NCBI RefSeq assembly: GCF_040807025.1
Contig: NC_090952.1
Span: 22,193,068 to 22,257,067 of the forward strand
DNA length: 64,000 bases
Direction of reading: 5' to 3'
Origin: Struthio camelus
Taxonomy: Eukaryota; Chordata; Aves; Struthioniformes; Struthionidae
The notes below the pieces were generated by a model. That model was given only the letters and a program-made list of their open reading frames with translations. It was not told where the DNA came from and did no database searches. This document shows positions 30,371 to 44,800 of this stretch, in pieces; the first letter of the stretch is position 1; each line of letters opens with the position of its first letter. Position numbers and translations under genes: made by a program.

Positions 30371-31756
30371 CCTGGGTAACCCTTTAATTTAAGGTCCCCA
30401 GATGTGCCATTGCCGAGGTTTGAAATGGCAGCGTGGAGGTTATTTGAGGGGCATGTTGGTATTCAAGACACCTCTTAGGCAGCTGGAGTCCTTGGAGTCG
30501 TCATCTCCCCTGCAGGATATTACTGACATGCTCAGGGGGTTGAGCGTCGCGCAAGAAAAAATTAATCCAGCTTCAGTAAACCTTGTCAAGGCATTGGATT
30601 TCCCATTCTTGTCCAGATGATGTTACTGACCCTATAAACGTCATGGTAACATTTTCACAGGCTTCTGCATGTCCCAGGATTCATCGCAGAACAGCCAGGA
30701 TGGATTCACTCAAGGACGACCCCCATGGGTGACGCTTCCCCTTGGGACCATGTGCAGACCTGGGGCAGGGCTGCAGCAGGGCACACTGCACCATCTCACT
30801 CAAGATAAAAGCTAGATGAAGTGGAGTGAGACTATCAGTGCACTCTCCTCTGTTGGGGCAAACCCTGGAAATGTCATAGCATTTCATAGATGTCCACAGC
30901 TCTGCACGCATAGCCGCAGGGAAGGAATCAGCTACTTGGTGGCTTGGACAGTCCTGCCATGGACTGGTGTAGGGGTCAAATCATGCCGAGGGCAGGTTCA
31001 TGGTGTACTCCTGATTCCCGCTGGGCAACGAGTGGACCAAAAGGGAGGGAAGAGAGAGGGAGGAGGAAAGTGCTGGGGAGGAATGAGATTTGATCTGAGT
31101 TTAGTCTAAACCAGAAATGTTTGGCATTTTTTTTTCCATGAAATAGAAAAAAAACAGTGTTTCATACGATACCATTCATGTTAATGGTGGGTTGCTTAAA
31201 ACTTTTAAAACAAATTTATTCCTTTCCTCTGAATTTTTCTTAACCTGAAGAGCTATTTCAAGGTGAGGAGTTTCTTTTCAGAAAATGCTGAACATTGTAA
31301 CAAAAAGTTCAATTCTGGAAAGGTCAAAATGACCCCTTTCCCCCTTAGAGGCATGGAAGGGAAGACAGACTGAAATCATTCATCCCACTCCGGGGAGGGC
31401 TTGTGGCCTTTCTACCGCTGCCCTGTTGCTCAAAACCTGCTTCCTGGCTCTGCTTCTCCCCTTTCTCCCTCCTGTACACTGCAGCGCTGAAATCCATCGT
31501 TATATCCATGCACAAGTTGCTGCCTTGCAATGCTCTGCCCAACTGCAAAAGGTCCTCAGACAGAAAGATTTTAAAGCAGAACCATGTTTCTGCATGTGTC
31601 TTTGGTGCTATTGGCTTTTGGTATTGACACAGATCTAATGACACGGTTAAGAGAAAACCAGCAGAGAGATGTTAGGCTGAGGCTTGGTTTTGATGACTTG
31701 TTAGAGCACATGAACTAGAAGAAGGAAGTTGGCAGGCTTCACTAGTTCCCAGCAAA

Positions 31757-31819
31757 ACAAGATGGATAATTCTGCTATTGTCAGTGCGACAAGATGAATA
31801 TTCTGCTATTGTCAATGCA
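31757..31819. repeat. Two-copy tandem duplication of about 32 nt
   Basis: ACAAGATG...TTCTGCTATTGTCAGTGCG is followed directly by ACAAGATG...TTCTGCTATTGTCAATGCA. The copies differ at a few positions. Confidence 0.9.
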
Positions 31820-34800
31820 ACAGAATCCCACAGCACATTTCACATCGTAGCAAGTGCTCGCAAACAGGCTAACTCAATTTGGTGAGAAATAGGATATCTA
31901 GTGTATTGGATGTGCCTGTGTCTTGCAGGCTGGAGAGCTATTAGTTGCTATGAGGTTGCAGTAGCCCTCGGGTAGTTGTTAAAGTGTTTACTTGAGCTTA
32001 TGAACCATAAATTCTGTGCACTCAGTCCAAAAAATTAAAAATGTTCCTTCGTGCAGCAGATGTGAGAGACATTTATGGTTGCATGGGTATTTGGAGTTAC
32101 TTTTGTATGCGGAAAGGAACAATCAGCTGCAGGTAAATGAGAGGTGTTCAGTTTGAGTTACAGCCTTGTAAGAACTGTGTTGCCCGGATGAAAAACATCC
32201 ATTATTTTCCTTTTCTTGAGCAAACAAAAGGTCCTAAAACCTATAATTCATCTTGTTTCTTCTCGTTCCATTTGAAATGATCTTTATTCATCACTGACAG
32301 TAGCTTTTGTTATCAAATTTCTATGGTAGATAAATGAGTCAGGATGAGGTAATGTGCTGTTGATGTAAACTGAGGGCAAAGTGAAGAAGGTAATGATCAT
32401 CTCTCATTTTCTGTGCATAAGAAAATGAAAATGTGAGAAAACAAATTGGACTAACATGCTGAAACAATGGATCTCCTATCAATAAAAAGGACTGTGCAGA
32501 ATGACCTGCCATAACAAAGGACAATTAGAATCTCATTCCTGTAAATATTTTACTTCAGAACATAGGTCAGTCAATTATTCTTGGTTTATGGTACATGTTT
32601 CACTTGTAATAGTATTTGCAATGTTATTGCTAATTAATTTTCACAGAAAATGCCAACATCATTAGAATAAACAGGGTCATTAATATAAATAATTTCGACT
32701 CCGTGTTACAGTTGCTGTCAACTTCTGGGGCACTAAATTGAAAGCAAAGTATTTCTTTTATTTATTTTGCAAACAAAATCCCCAAAATTGTGATCCCCAC
32801 AATAGGCATTGAGTAGCTGAAGGCTTCGTTGTTTAGGTGGATGACACAATTACATATTTGATCTGGGTTTATTTTGATTTAGTGTTTTATGCTCTCACAA
32901 GAAGACTATTTAAAATACAAAGCTAAGACATTTTCCTTCCTATTAAAAGAATCTCTCCAGCAGTAAGTTTTTAGGAGGCATCTCTTCTAGTTTGAGGTGT
33001 TAGATTTGGGGATTTTATTGAAATTTCTCATTTTTTCGTTTGAACAAAATATTCATAAACATGTGGCTTCTGGGCATGTGTTTGTTTCAAAGATGGAACT
33101 GTGTCAAAATGTTCATTTCTGGATTGAAAAAATCAGGCTTTCGATTTGAATCTCTTGCTCATCGCAAGTGACCAGAGCCTGGAACACAGAGACAGCTCTG
33201 TCAAATGCTGTTAAAATTGATGTGGCTTTAAAATATTTTAGCCTTGCCCAAGTAGCATATTTTGATGAAAAATACATGTAGCCCAAAAGGTCCCTCTCAG
33301 GACATTCAGGTCCGCAGGCATATGCAATCTGTCCCCCGCTCCAGCAGAGCTCCCTGTTAACGTCTCTGTTACAAGCACTCCTGCTGCTTTTCCGAGCTTG
33401 CAAGGAGGTCACCGAGGAGCCTACGGATACTGGAAACTCGGCTGAGAGAACTGAACGCTTTGCATTGCTGTCTCATTCTTCCTTTTTTCCTTCTCAGTGG
33501 CTCATCTGTTGTAAATCTTGTGATCTTTGGTGTCCACGGTTGGCGAGGAAAAGGCAAAAGCTTTCTTAGCGTGAAGCATGAACTTCCTGATTTGAAGAGC
33601 TACCAACCAAAAACTTAATCCGATGAAATTCTTCATCATACTCAGTCTTCCCCAGCATCAGCTAAGGAAATGGGTCTGATTCCCAGTTTCAAGCTTTCTA
33701 GGCCTTAGTGGAGTTTCTTCTGGGTCACGTTGCTGCTAGTGAGAGCAGAGCAGCGAGTGTGAGGGGAGCTCACTAATCTAGTTGGGAATAGGAGACGTTT
33801 GCTACCCGGTGTCAGATACAAGCCTGGAATAATTGCCTACATTTCAAATTCTTACTTTAAATGAGTTTGCATAGGTATCAGCAAAGGCAGGCTTTAGGGC
33901 CGGTACATTGGACTGGATGGTGTAGAAAGGCATCCCCTGCAATCTGAGAGGCCCGGGGAGGCACAGGAGTGGGAAGGGTGCTGGGCATTGCAAAGTGAAA
34001 TGACATTTATGAGAAGTCAGAATGAGAAAACTACTTCTTCTTTAATCTCATAGATTTTTTAAAAATGTGTTTTGCCTGCACTGATCAATAATGTTAAAAT
34101 ACCCTGATGGCTTGAGGATCTTGTTAAAGAATTGTTCATAATCTCTATCCTCTGCAAATGCACTCTTTTCAGCAAAAAAATCCCAGCTCAAATCTTAAGT
34201 AGATTGCAGTTTGCCTTTGCCCTCTAGACAGCTATGGTAAGCAATCTTTCCTTAACCAGCAGCAAACAAGCTATTTCTGAACGACAGTGAAAGTAATGCT
34301 TGATCTTTATTTTCTTCCCTTCTTTATTTGATTGCTTTGAAGTCCATGGCTTTTTCTGGAGCAGTGACTGTGGGAAGTTATCAAACAGGGAGGCAGCGCA
34401 GCCGGTGAGTCCTTTGCACTGCCTATCATTCTGTTGCAGCGATTAACATACCAGAGAAAGTCTCCTTTCTGGAAAAAGTCCCATAGCCACCCAAGATACG
34501 AAGATGTATTGGGAAATGGGTGGCATTAGTGATCTGTCCCAGGTGAGGATACGCGCTCGTGTTTTGTAGCAGTTAAATTAAAATATGGAGAAAGCTCCTG
34601 CATCGTCTGGTGCCTACAGACAGTGTAGAGCTCTCTATTTTTTTCATTTGGGCAAAGGAAGAAGTACAGTGAAATGTAATCTTTCCCTCTGAAATGACCC
34701 CTCCAAAGCAGAGATCTGTGGTGCACAGAGTTTGTCATGGCTCCTCTGTGAACCCAAAGTCAGCTTTTGCCAGGGGTTCGCAGAAGCCTCATCTCCAGAG

Positions 34801-37800
34801 CTGCCATTCTGGGCCAGTGGGATCACAGGCGCGGGGAGATGTTGTCGACAACGTCCATCGATGCTGCTGGACAGGTGTTCAGGCAAAAGGAGGATGTTTC
34901 CAGAGGTGTAAAATGGTAACAGTTGCTGATTTTTCAGTAACAGCAGCACACAGTGAGTTTGTATAGAAACAGTATCAGCTCATAGCTCTTCAGTCTCTGG
35001 AAGACTTTCCTCTACTCCCCCTAGCCATCTCAGGGTTTTTAGTTCCTGTGTTGGACATTTTTCTTCTGTTTTTACATGGAGGCTTCAGTGACTGTGCCAA
35101 GAAACAAACTTCCATTGCTGAATTCCCTTAAGACACAGTTAGCACTTAGGCTCTATCCCTCCCATTTTATTCAGATTTTAATTAGACTCCTGAACAGGAG
35201 CATAGAGCAAACTCTGCTTTCATCTGGGAGATCCTGTGGCTGTGAAATATTTACAGGAAGTAAATAACTGTCAGGAGCTAAATAAGTCCCTGACTCTACG
35301 TGAGTGTGAAAGTGCTTTGAAATAGCCTCATGCAAAGAAAAACTCTTCACTTTGAGAGGCAGTAAGAAACAGCAAAATAGGCAAAAGATTCCCAATGTAG
35401 AAGGTAAACACAATTACTAATTCATGGGGCAGCATGTTGTACGGTAGCAGCTTTAATATCTTTGTTTTCAGTTTGATTTTAAATAGGCAATATTAAAAGG
35501 AAATATTGATTTGGTTTGGTCATTCCTTTTCAGAAAATTGAATGCAAGCACAGTTAGATGCATTTTGCTGCTGAAGTTATCCTAAATTTAGACTTTGCCA
35601 TCTCCATTTCAAGCTCTGGATAAAGCAAAGAAACTAACATCTGACACGGCAGCAGCTCTTGCAGATTTTGATGGGTCAGGTAGATCACCAAGCTCCAACA
35701 TCACCATACAGAGCAAGAACTAAATAAAATATAAACTCGAAAGTTGGCTTGGCACTGAATCTTGGCACCAGACAACATAATGCCATTTAACGGGCCAGCC
35801 ACATGTATAGGGAAGAGGCTCTTTCTGCCCCAGGCCCCCTGATGTGAGTGTGAGCCCTGGAGATTGCTTTGAAACAGATCTTTGAAAGACATTTTTCTCT
35901 CCTCCAGTAAATCCATCACTTCCATCTGCTGGTGTTGTTTGTAGCGTAGTGTCCTAGAGAAATGCTTCTGGACCAGAACTCTGTTAATAGAGGTAGGTTC
36001 ACTTCAGCCAACAGCATCTGGCTAGCAGATGGAGCTCCTTCTCTCCTTTTCTCAGGGGAGAGGATACGTCCCACCTCCCTCTGGTGCCTGTTGTCGGACG
36101 CGGAAGGTGCCTTTCTCTCTTTCTGTTGACAAGAAAAGGAGCCTCAAATGACAGTTACACTGTATGCCAGACTTCATTTCTGGATAGTTAAAAATGAGGT
36201 GAGATGAGTCTCAGCCAGTAAAACCACCATAGTCAAAGCCCTTGTATTTAACTCCATATTGGACTTTTAGTAATAACATTAATTGTTCTCCTTTTGCCCA
36301 TTTTCTATGTTCATGTTTATGACTATGTCCTTGTCCATTTTCTATGCCTTACCCATTTTCCATGACCATGTTCCTGTCTTCTCCTTGTACCAGGGCATCC
36401 TTCTGCCCTATTCACCTTCTGCCCCTCCCTTTCCTTCTTCCTACTGTCATCATTATTTGCCTTCCTTCCCTTTAGGAGCCAAGCTGTCTGTGGTGCTGAT
36501 ATTAAAATCCAATGGGAAGATATACAGAGAGGAGATAAGGATATTTCTAAGCTTACAGCTCTACCTGGTACCATCAGTCAGCTCCCTGAGTTGTAGGTAT
36601 TTGAAGCAGCTGTACTTGAAGCTTGCTCTCTGCTCAATGCGTGCAGTGTCATTCCACTCGTTCCAGTTGATTAACTTGGGAGGATATTGGAAAAGCTTAG
36701 AGCCTTCCCGGTAATTCTGGGACCAACTGCATGAGACAGTCAATGGTTTAACATGCCATATTCAGAGAAAGGGGCCTTCCAGTTTCCTTTATCTGCTCAT
36801 TTCAGTACATATGATAGATGAAACCACCACTCTGGGTCTAATGGGAGACACCGCAATTTTTCTCCTGAAATCCCAGGGACATAATCAGAGGTGTATGATG
36901 GAACGATCTGTCTAACAGTTAAGACTGAATTGGCCTCTTTCTAGTCAGTTTGACCTACTTGGGTTTTCTTTTTGGTTGCTCTGACCTGATGCCCTGGCAT
37001 ACTTGTCTTGCTAACAGTATTCACTAATGGGCTGTTGGATGCTCTGATCTGCCAGCTCTAACAAAGCCAAGAGCTCTCTGCTACGAAGGCTGAGTTAATT
37101 TGCAGCCAAATTCACCAAGACAGCTAGCCAAACGCCTCTGCACTACTTGGGCACTATTTTGAAAATTCAAGAAGAATGATAGTTGTGCACCCAGTGTCAC
37201 CTTCAGAGAGGTGACTTTCGCTGAGGTATAGTGGATTCACACCCCTAATAAGAAAGGAATCTGGTGACATGGATCTGCCATGTGTGTTTGCTGGTGGGTT
37301 GTCCAGCCCATGGTACAAAGAAGGGTTGGATTCACCTTTGTGAATATAAGGTCCTAATCTGAATTCCCAAGTTTGGGAGCACAGACTTCGTCTATAGTTG
37401 CAGAAGAGAGGCACTTCTAGAGGCTTAGAGACCTGAGCATTCAGGAGCTGGGGATCTGACTGGGCTTTGACATGCCTGCCTCCCCGTGTTGACTCTTCAG
37501 GGGGTGGGCACACCTGCGCTCCGAGTGCAACAAGAAACTGGCACCTCAGTGTCAATGTGTGTTTGGTGCTTGTAGAACTAGTGTGTCAGACCTAAGCTTT
37601 CTTCAGAGGCTGTTGGAAGCCTTGATAGTATGAGTATGGATAGGCGGTAGCATACAAAGGTGCACATGAGGGCTGGAACCCACGGTGTGTAGTTGTACTG
37701 AATGCAGTGGTGCTTCATCAGATATACATGGGTTGAGCTTTTAGTGAAAGCTGCTGATTGAAACTTCACTGCAGATGTCCTATGAGTTCAGCATTTAAAT

Positions 37801-38850
37801 TAATACAAACTAAATTTAAAAAGCAGCATCCCTAGCCTGCCTTAGGAAAATTCGTTGTCTTGGTCTGGCTAGTCCTCTTTGCAATTAAGGTTGCATGACT
37901 AATTATGAGTATATGGTATGAGTTGAAGCATACTGTAAATTTCTTAAATCAAGTCAGATCACATGCATGGAAATACAACCAGTTAAAAGATGCAATGTCT
38001 AATAGATGACACACTCTTTCTAAATTAGGCTCCTCTCTTTGAAAAAATGCACGAGTTCCACAGCTCAGGCTTAGATCATAGTTTCAAACTGTAGAGGATT
38101 ATCTTGGAAATCACAAAAAGCGTCTCCCTAATGTTTTTGATGGGTGCTTCTTCACAACAGCTTTTTTTATCTTGAAAGCTATGTCAAACTCATGGGAAAT
38201 GAAGAGTTTGTGATATGCAGCCTCCATTTAGAAAGCGTTGCACCTCCCCGCTGTGAATCCTGCTTTGACAGGTAAGTGCTGTGTACCCTCTTTCTGTAAA
38301 TGAATAGGGGTTTGAGCGTTTCTCTTCCAGCTTTGAGTCTTCAAGCTAAGGCTGCACTACACAAGAATGCAGGGTTGGGGATGCAATTCATCTTGCTCCA
38401 GTTGTCAGTATACTAACTCTGTCTAAAACATAGCAGGAACTTTCCAGGCACAGGAGAAGGGGCTATGTGTGCCCCGAGGAGAGCTCCACAGTGGACGGGC
38501 AGACAGGAGTCAGGGAAGTGGGGCTCCACAAGTCGCCAGCCTTAACTACTAGCAGCCTGGCAAAAATAAATGAGTAGATGTACTCTCAGAATAGAGACTT
38601 CAGGGGGAGTTCAGGCACTAATCGACAAAAGCCAATGGGTCTGTTTGTGCCTGGTGCAATGACTGGTGCCATCCTCCCCAGGAGACCACGGCAGTGCTGC
38701 TGAATCACCCTCCACTGATAGGCAGTGGAGCTAAATGTCCCTGGTACAAAATAGCACCTAAATAGCATGTGCTTGTGTTATCTCATTGAGTCACTACCCT
38801 ACTTCCTTTTAAGGAGGAGATCTATCAGCTCCCTGTCTCATTGCCTCTCA

Positions 38851-38890
38851 TCCCTCCCTCTTTTTCTCTTTCTCTGTTCTCTCCTCCCTT
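38851..38890 (+). repeat. Polypyrimidine tract
   Basis: Forty bases almost entirely C and T, interrupted by a single G. Confidence 0.8.
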
Positions 38891-41800
38891 ATAATCCTCA
38901 CGTGTTTCTCTAGGGTTACTGTGGTACTTTTCAAGTAAGCTTAATAAGAAGTAGTCCTTAATCACAAGCAGTATTAACATCGTGGGAAGCTCAGATGAAG
39001 CTTCTGGTTGTTGTAAGCATTCACGCTAGTGCAAGGCCAGGAGAAAATTCTGCTGTATCAGCACAACAGTGAATAAGAACACGAGGCTGAGGGCAAACAG
39101 ATCTCAACCTCAGGCCTCCATACTGTCTGCTCTGGGTTTAAAATACTCCCGGGAGGTGAATCTGAGGAACTCAGCTCAACGCTAGTAAATATTTTTGACC
39201 TATGTACTGGCTGTGGGTAATTTACAACACTGTTGAAAATCTGGTCTGGGTTATGTCCAATTCACAGAAGCTTATTTCCAAGGCTGTTATTTATAGACTG
39301 CCTTTCTGGCTCTTGGGTTTCTTGGGGAAGTGTCTGAACATCAGCTCTCCAAGCAATCAGCATAAAATTAAAATTTTCAAATATAATGGCAAATAAACAG
39401 TTTAAGGAAAGTGAAATATTATCCAACAAATCCTTCCTTTCACTTAAAGCTTTGAGTCTTTAAATATTTATTAGCAATTTCTCTACTCTGCAGCAATGTT
39501 AAAAAGCTCAGCTCCATTCTAATGAGGAAAACAATTCATTTGATTAAAAACGAAGAGCAAATGCAGTTTCTAAAGAAGGCCTTCAAGTCAGATTACAGTG
39601 TTTGGAAAAATGATCGACACTTCTGTCTTCCATGCAGTAGAGCAAGAAATAATTTTTGTTTCTGTTTTCTGCCTTAAACCTTCTTTGCCTTGCAATTTCT
39701 GTGGTTCTTTCTCACAACTTGACCGCATAGGAGCAGTGGTGGTATTCTTCTGGGCCAGTCCACCAAGTTGCTACCTGAATCCAATTCCTTACATGTTCTT
39801 GCAGACTTGGGGCCCTTGAGCATGTATTGTTCCATTTTAAGTTCTGTTTTTCCCTTGCTTCAGTTACAGAGGAAACAGCCTGCTGTAATCTCAGGGGATG
39901 TTAACTTGAGAATTGGGAATGCTGAGGAAATCTTATCTTCCCAGGCACTAATCAAACTATCGGTAGGGTGACAGCTTAAAAACTTTAAAATAATTCCCTA
40001 TATGGGTAGTAAGCAGTGGTTAAGAGAGGTGTAAGTACTTATTGAAAAGGATTTCACATGTGATCTGCATCAAATTGTCAGCTGGAGAAGAGCCCTCTCG
40101 ACTGGCGGGTGCACATAGAGCTGGCACTGCTTTGCCCGGGGCAGTGCAGAAGGGGTAGGACACCCACAGTGACCAATATCTCCTGGGAAGAGGGGGAAAG
40201 GTGAGAACCTTCTTTTAAAAGGTAACTTCCCAAAGAAAATTAGGTTGTGTTAGAAAAAGGTCTCATTTATAACTCCCTGCAAGGTTACCTTCTGTAAAGG
40301 TTGTTGGGTTAACTGTAGCTAGAAGGACCATGCTAGGTTGTTTTAATCACTTAGTTGTGAATGTTTAAGTGATTATTCTGGGAAAGCCCTCTAACATTCG
40401 ATTTCTTGTGCTCCATCAATACATGCAGGATTCAGTGGAGATAAGGGCTCCACAGTGGTGCTCTGTACAAAGGTATACAGAGAGGAAACCTCTCCGCCAG
40501 GAGGAACTGACAGAGGGAAGAAGGGGAGGCGGAGACAATACAATAACCTGTCCGTGATGGTGCAGCAAAACAACAGGAGGGGCAAGAGGAGAGCTCTCAT
40601 TTTCTGCAGACCTACTCCAGCTCTCTGACACTTCTTTCAGGCTAAATCCATAGTGATAAGACCAGTGGTGTTCTTGGAGGGTCTATATTATCCAACAGGG
40701 AGTGACATGTTCCTGTCATGTAGTCAGGCTACCCTATTCAACAGGATTCTCTGTGAAATAGCATAGGAGATGGTGCAATGAAAAGCTGGATAGGAGGTGG
40801 GACTATCTGCTGAATGAAATACTTTCCCACAACTGTGTGTTTTTCATAGATAGGCAAATCTAAAGCTAGGGAATACACATTGTTTTCAGCTGAGCCCCCC
40901 AGCTTGGTTTCAGCAATATAGGTTCAACTCTCCCTCTTGAGTCTACTAGTTCAGCCTCTGTAGGTACCCCCTCCTGTCTTGTCTCAGGTAATCAGAAGTG
41001 TCTTCTAAATGGCCAAGTTACTCTCTCTCTTGTGGCAGAAGATGATAGACTCTTGGTAAAGGTTTGCTCTAGTTGTGCTTCATTGCAAAAGATAAGTAAC
41101 ACCTGAACTGTTGATGGCAAAATGAAGGAAAGCAAATTATGCTTGAAATCAAATGAGTTTTAATTAATGTCTCTAATCTGTCTAGTGAAAGTTCTAAATG
41201 TCATTTGTGTCTTCATCTTTGCTCTAAACAGTGACAAATTAATCTGAGGCAAACAGTAAATTGAAATGTGTGCCACTAAAGCTAAAATGTACTGGAATTA
41301 AAGCAAGTGATTTTGGAAAGAAATATACGGTAGGGAAACGTGAAGTTCGTGCATCCCACCTCCAGGAAGGTTGAATGCCAATTATCTACATAGAACTTCA
41401 ATTCCTTCTGACTCCCAGTTAGGCATCATGGAAAGTACTACAGATAGGATACCCATGCTCCCAGTGCTTCCAGTTCTGCCTCCCAGGGCTCCCCCTGTGT
41501 GCTCTGGTGGTGGCTCCCTTCTGTAAGTGGCTTCCTGCAGAGCCAACACCATCAAAGAGTGGTCTTCATGGGGAGGAGAGGAAGCTTTGTCTTTAGGCAG
41601 AGCACGTTATCAGGAAGTCAAGCCTTCCAGAAGATCATTTATTCAGAGTTAAATCTGACTAACATCTTTTTTCTAGCACAGGCGCTGTAGAATCCTAAAC
41701 AAGTTGAAGCAGGTTCAGACCTTTACTTTCGTTGCCTATACCAGTTTTCCGCTCTGGTTTCCCCTTAAAATTTACAAAACTGGTATCCACAGAAATAGGC

Positions 41801-44800
41801 AAATCTGTCTATTGCTCGTGGGCACACACCAAATTCCTTGCAGGCTGCATACGTACAAGACTGAGACTATGTCTTTTTTTTCTTTTTCTTTTTTAAAACT
41901 GAATTGTGTGTCCTACAGGAGGGAAGAAACAGTGGTGTAAGAACAAAAGAGTATAAGCCAGCCATAAATAAATCTGGGCTGGAATTTAGAGGCAGGTTCC
42001 TTACCTCAGAGTAAGGGAAGAGTCTGGGAACTGCCCAGTTGCGGTGGATGGGTGGCAGCTGAGGAAGAAGTGGTCCAAAGAAACTTAGACGAAGAAGTTG
42101 ATTAAAGCAGCTAGGGGGGATGGCTGGCAGCCTGGGACCTGGAGGTGACTGGATATAATGACCACAATGTGCAAGGTTCATCTAGGTCTTTGTCCAAAGC
42201 TCATTAAAGCAAGAGCTGCTTGGGTGGAAAGACCCATAGCCAATTCTAGAAGTGGTCCAAGTCCCTCCAAGGTGATCTGCAAAATGAAGCATGAGAAAGC
42301 AAAATGGGAACATATCTCTTTGATTTTGCAGCTAGCCTCAGAGCCCTTCCGTCCTTTTACTTTTGATCTTTTAATGGAGCTGATTGCATATCTTTGAGGG
42401 CTTTCATCCTCAGCTGTAGTAATGAAAGCCAGAGCTGAACTGGTAGCTGATTCACCTCTAGGAGCAGAAGTAGAAATACAGTGTGATCAAAGACTTATTC
42501 CAGTGGGGGTCTTTCTATAGCAATTTGGCACAGACCTGAAGATATGTAAGTGTTTTGCAGACTCTGTCATACATGATTAACTTTAAGCATATGTCGTTGT
42601 TGATGCATTCTTTCTAATAAAAGGAAGCTTAAAATTAAAATAAGCCCTCCTAAAAAATAAGCCTGTGCAGAGCCACGAGTAAGCATCATTCCTCTCCATT
42701 GTTTTTACCATCCTGAAAATTTGATGCTTTCCCATCCTGCTAATGCTTAAATATGTGAATAATCTGCCAGGGAACTCAGCCATTTCTTCCTTTTACAGGA
42801 CACAGAACAGTGTTACTGCAGATCTCTGTAGTCTTCTAGAGTGCAGCCTCTGTGGTATACTTAATAGCAGAAAACAGCCAGTGTTTTAAAATAAAAATGA
42901 ATTTAGCCTTGTGCGTTAGATAGAGAGGGAAAGAGTTCTTTTTTACTGTTTTTTTCTTTGTCTTCTTTTTTTTCTACCTGCTCCAAATAGGGATGCTTTT
43001 AAGTCCTTGGTGTTTATGCTTCAAGCAAATGCAAATAAAGCAGTGGCTAAACTAGCTAGGTTTCGAATGTATGCAGAGAATCACAGATTTTATGGACTGT
43101 TGATGCTATCCAAAAGGAACCTCAACAAATCAGACTGAGTATTGAATTATAGGAAGGAAAAAATTGCTTCATTCCTATGACCGTGGGCTAAAGGAAACGA
43201 CCTTGTTGAAGGAGCTTGATATAGTGTTTTGTGGTGAGATTACAAGTTTGGTTGATAAAATTACTTGCGTTGATACAACACAAAATACACAGACTTCTGC
43301 AGGATGCATGATTTTGTTCCATACTGCACTTCATAGCAAGGAACTACAGAAAGGGAAAATCAACACTGCACATCCGATGGATTTAAAACTGCCTAACTAA
43401 CGGTCCTCAGAATGATCACTGTCAAATGAAGGTACTGTGGGGCTCATCTCTTTCTCCCCTTTGAATCTGATATTTGCCAGCTGCCTGGAAATGACGCTGG
43501 CAATGCGACTCTAGCTCGTGAGTGCTGGCAATGATGTGGGGAGGCGTAATAAAGGATGGCCAAGTAAACAGGATGCCAAGGACAGCCCAGGACCCCAAGG
43601 ACAGATCTCCGAGGGCAGCCTAGTAAACAGCCGGGTTGCCCAGCTGTGACCAGCCTCCAAACAAAATAGCAGTACGGCGCAACGTCAAACTTCAAGGCCA
43701 TGTGGAAAGACTTTTGATCATACTTACACTGGAAGAAGAATCTAATGATAACAAAGGCCGAAGAAAGGGTCACAGTGGAAAAATATTCAGAATATGAATG
43801 CATCTGTAGCCAAAAAAGCACATGTGGTTCTTGGGCACATCTGGTACAGGAAGGGGATATTGCCTCTGCTTGGGGTGCTACTGTAATTGCTATGGGAAGA
43901 CTCTTATCTAGGTCAATTATTCAAAAAGGACAGTGGTAAATCAATGTCCCCCATTGAGAAGACTTACCAAAATAATAGAAGGATTGATTAACATGCCTTA
44001 TTGTGAGAAGCTTGAGCAATCTGTTTAGCTATTAGAATAATAATTTTGTGTTAAGCAAGGCAAGTCCTAACTTTCCCTGTCTATCTGGAACAAAAATTTG
44101 TAATGGGAATCTTTCCAATTTGGTAGATAAAGCTATAACGAGATCTGGAAGTTGAAGAGAAACTCATTCACCCAAGAAATATGAGTGAGTGGTCATTAGA
44201 ACAACAACAACAAATGTTATGGCTGAGTCACCGTTGCTGGAGACTTTTGGATACATGTAGTATGTATGTGTAACTCAAAAATGATGTATTGGGAAGACCT
44301 ACAGCCCCTGCTATGCAGGTTAGACTGCAGGTTCAAAACAACTATGTTGACCCTATACCAGGCAGAGGAGCCCCAAGAGCACTCTGAATGCAGTCTCAGA
44401 GGCTGGCCCACTTCTTTGTGAATGACTGAAATCTAATGGTCTGGGGGAAATCATGTGGCTTCAGCAGCTGGACACGTCATGGAGACAGAAACCTGTACCA
44501 CCATAGAGGTCTCTGTGAAAGGTAGCGAGCATCTCTAGGGATCTACAGGATCAAAGCTTTAGATTTGATTTTTTTTTCTTTTTCCCATGGGCTTTGCACA
44601 GAAAGAAGAACAGAGGATGATTTTAAAATAGGAGCCCTATTTCTTATTCAATACTCAGGCCTAAAAAATGATGGAAGCAGTGGCAATTAGAGCGGGTGAG
44701 AGTGAGTAAGGCGCCTCTTCCACTTCATTTAGTAAAGGAACTGAGTTGTCTCCCCTAGGCACTTGTCTTGCAGCTTGTGTGACTGCAGATGGCTGCCACT

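Larger units (their letters stand above)
30279..30400 (-). promoter_or_regulatory. F9: F9 proximal promoter and 5'UTR
   Basis: The first 100 nt upstream of the start codon align by eye with the human F9 promoter. The HNF4 site region (human GTACTTTGGTAC) is GCACTTTGGAAC at 30352-30341. The C/EBP region (human ACCACTTTCACAATC) is ACCACTTGAACAATT at 30325-30311, followed by CGCCAGCAAGAGGTTAAGGC (human TGCTAGCAAAGGTTATGC) around the probable start site, about 20-30 nt before ATG. A forkhead motif TGTTTATTTAC on the + strand (30360-30370) sits further upstream. No TATA box is obvious. Liver-specific expression is the known role of these sites in mammals. Confidence 0.8.

Noticed and set aside
43540-43640. 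Repeated CCAAGGACAG and AGTAAACAG words
   Set aside because: Too short and irregular to call a repeat array; probably chance or a decayed duplication.
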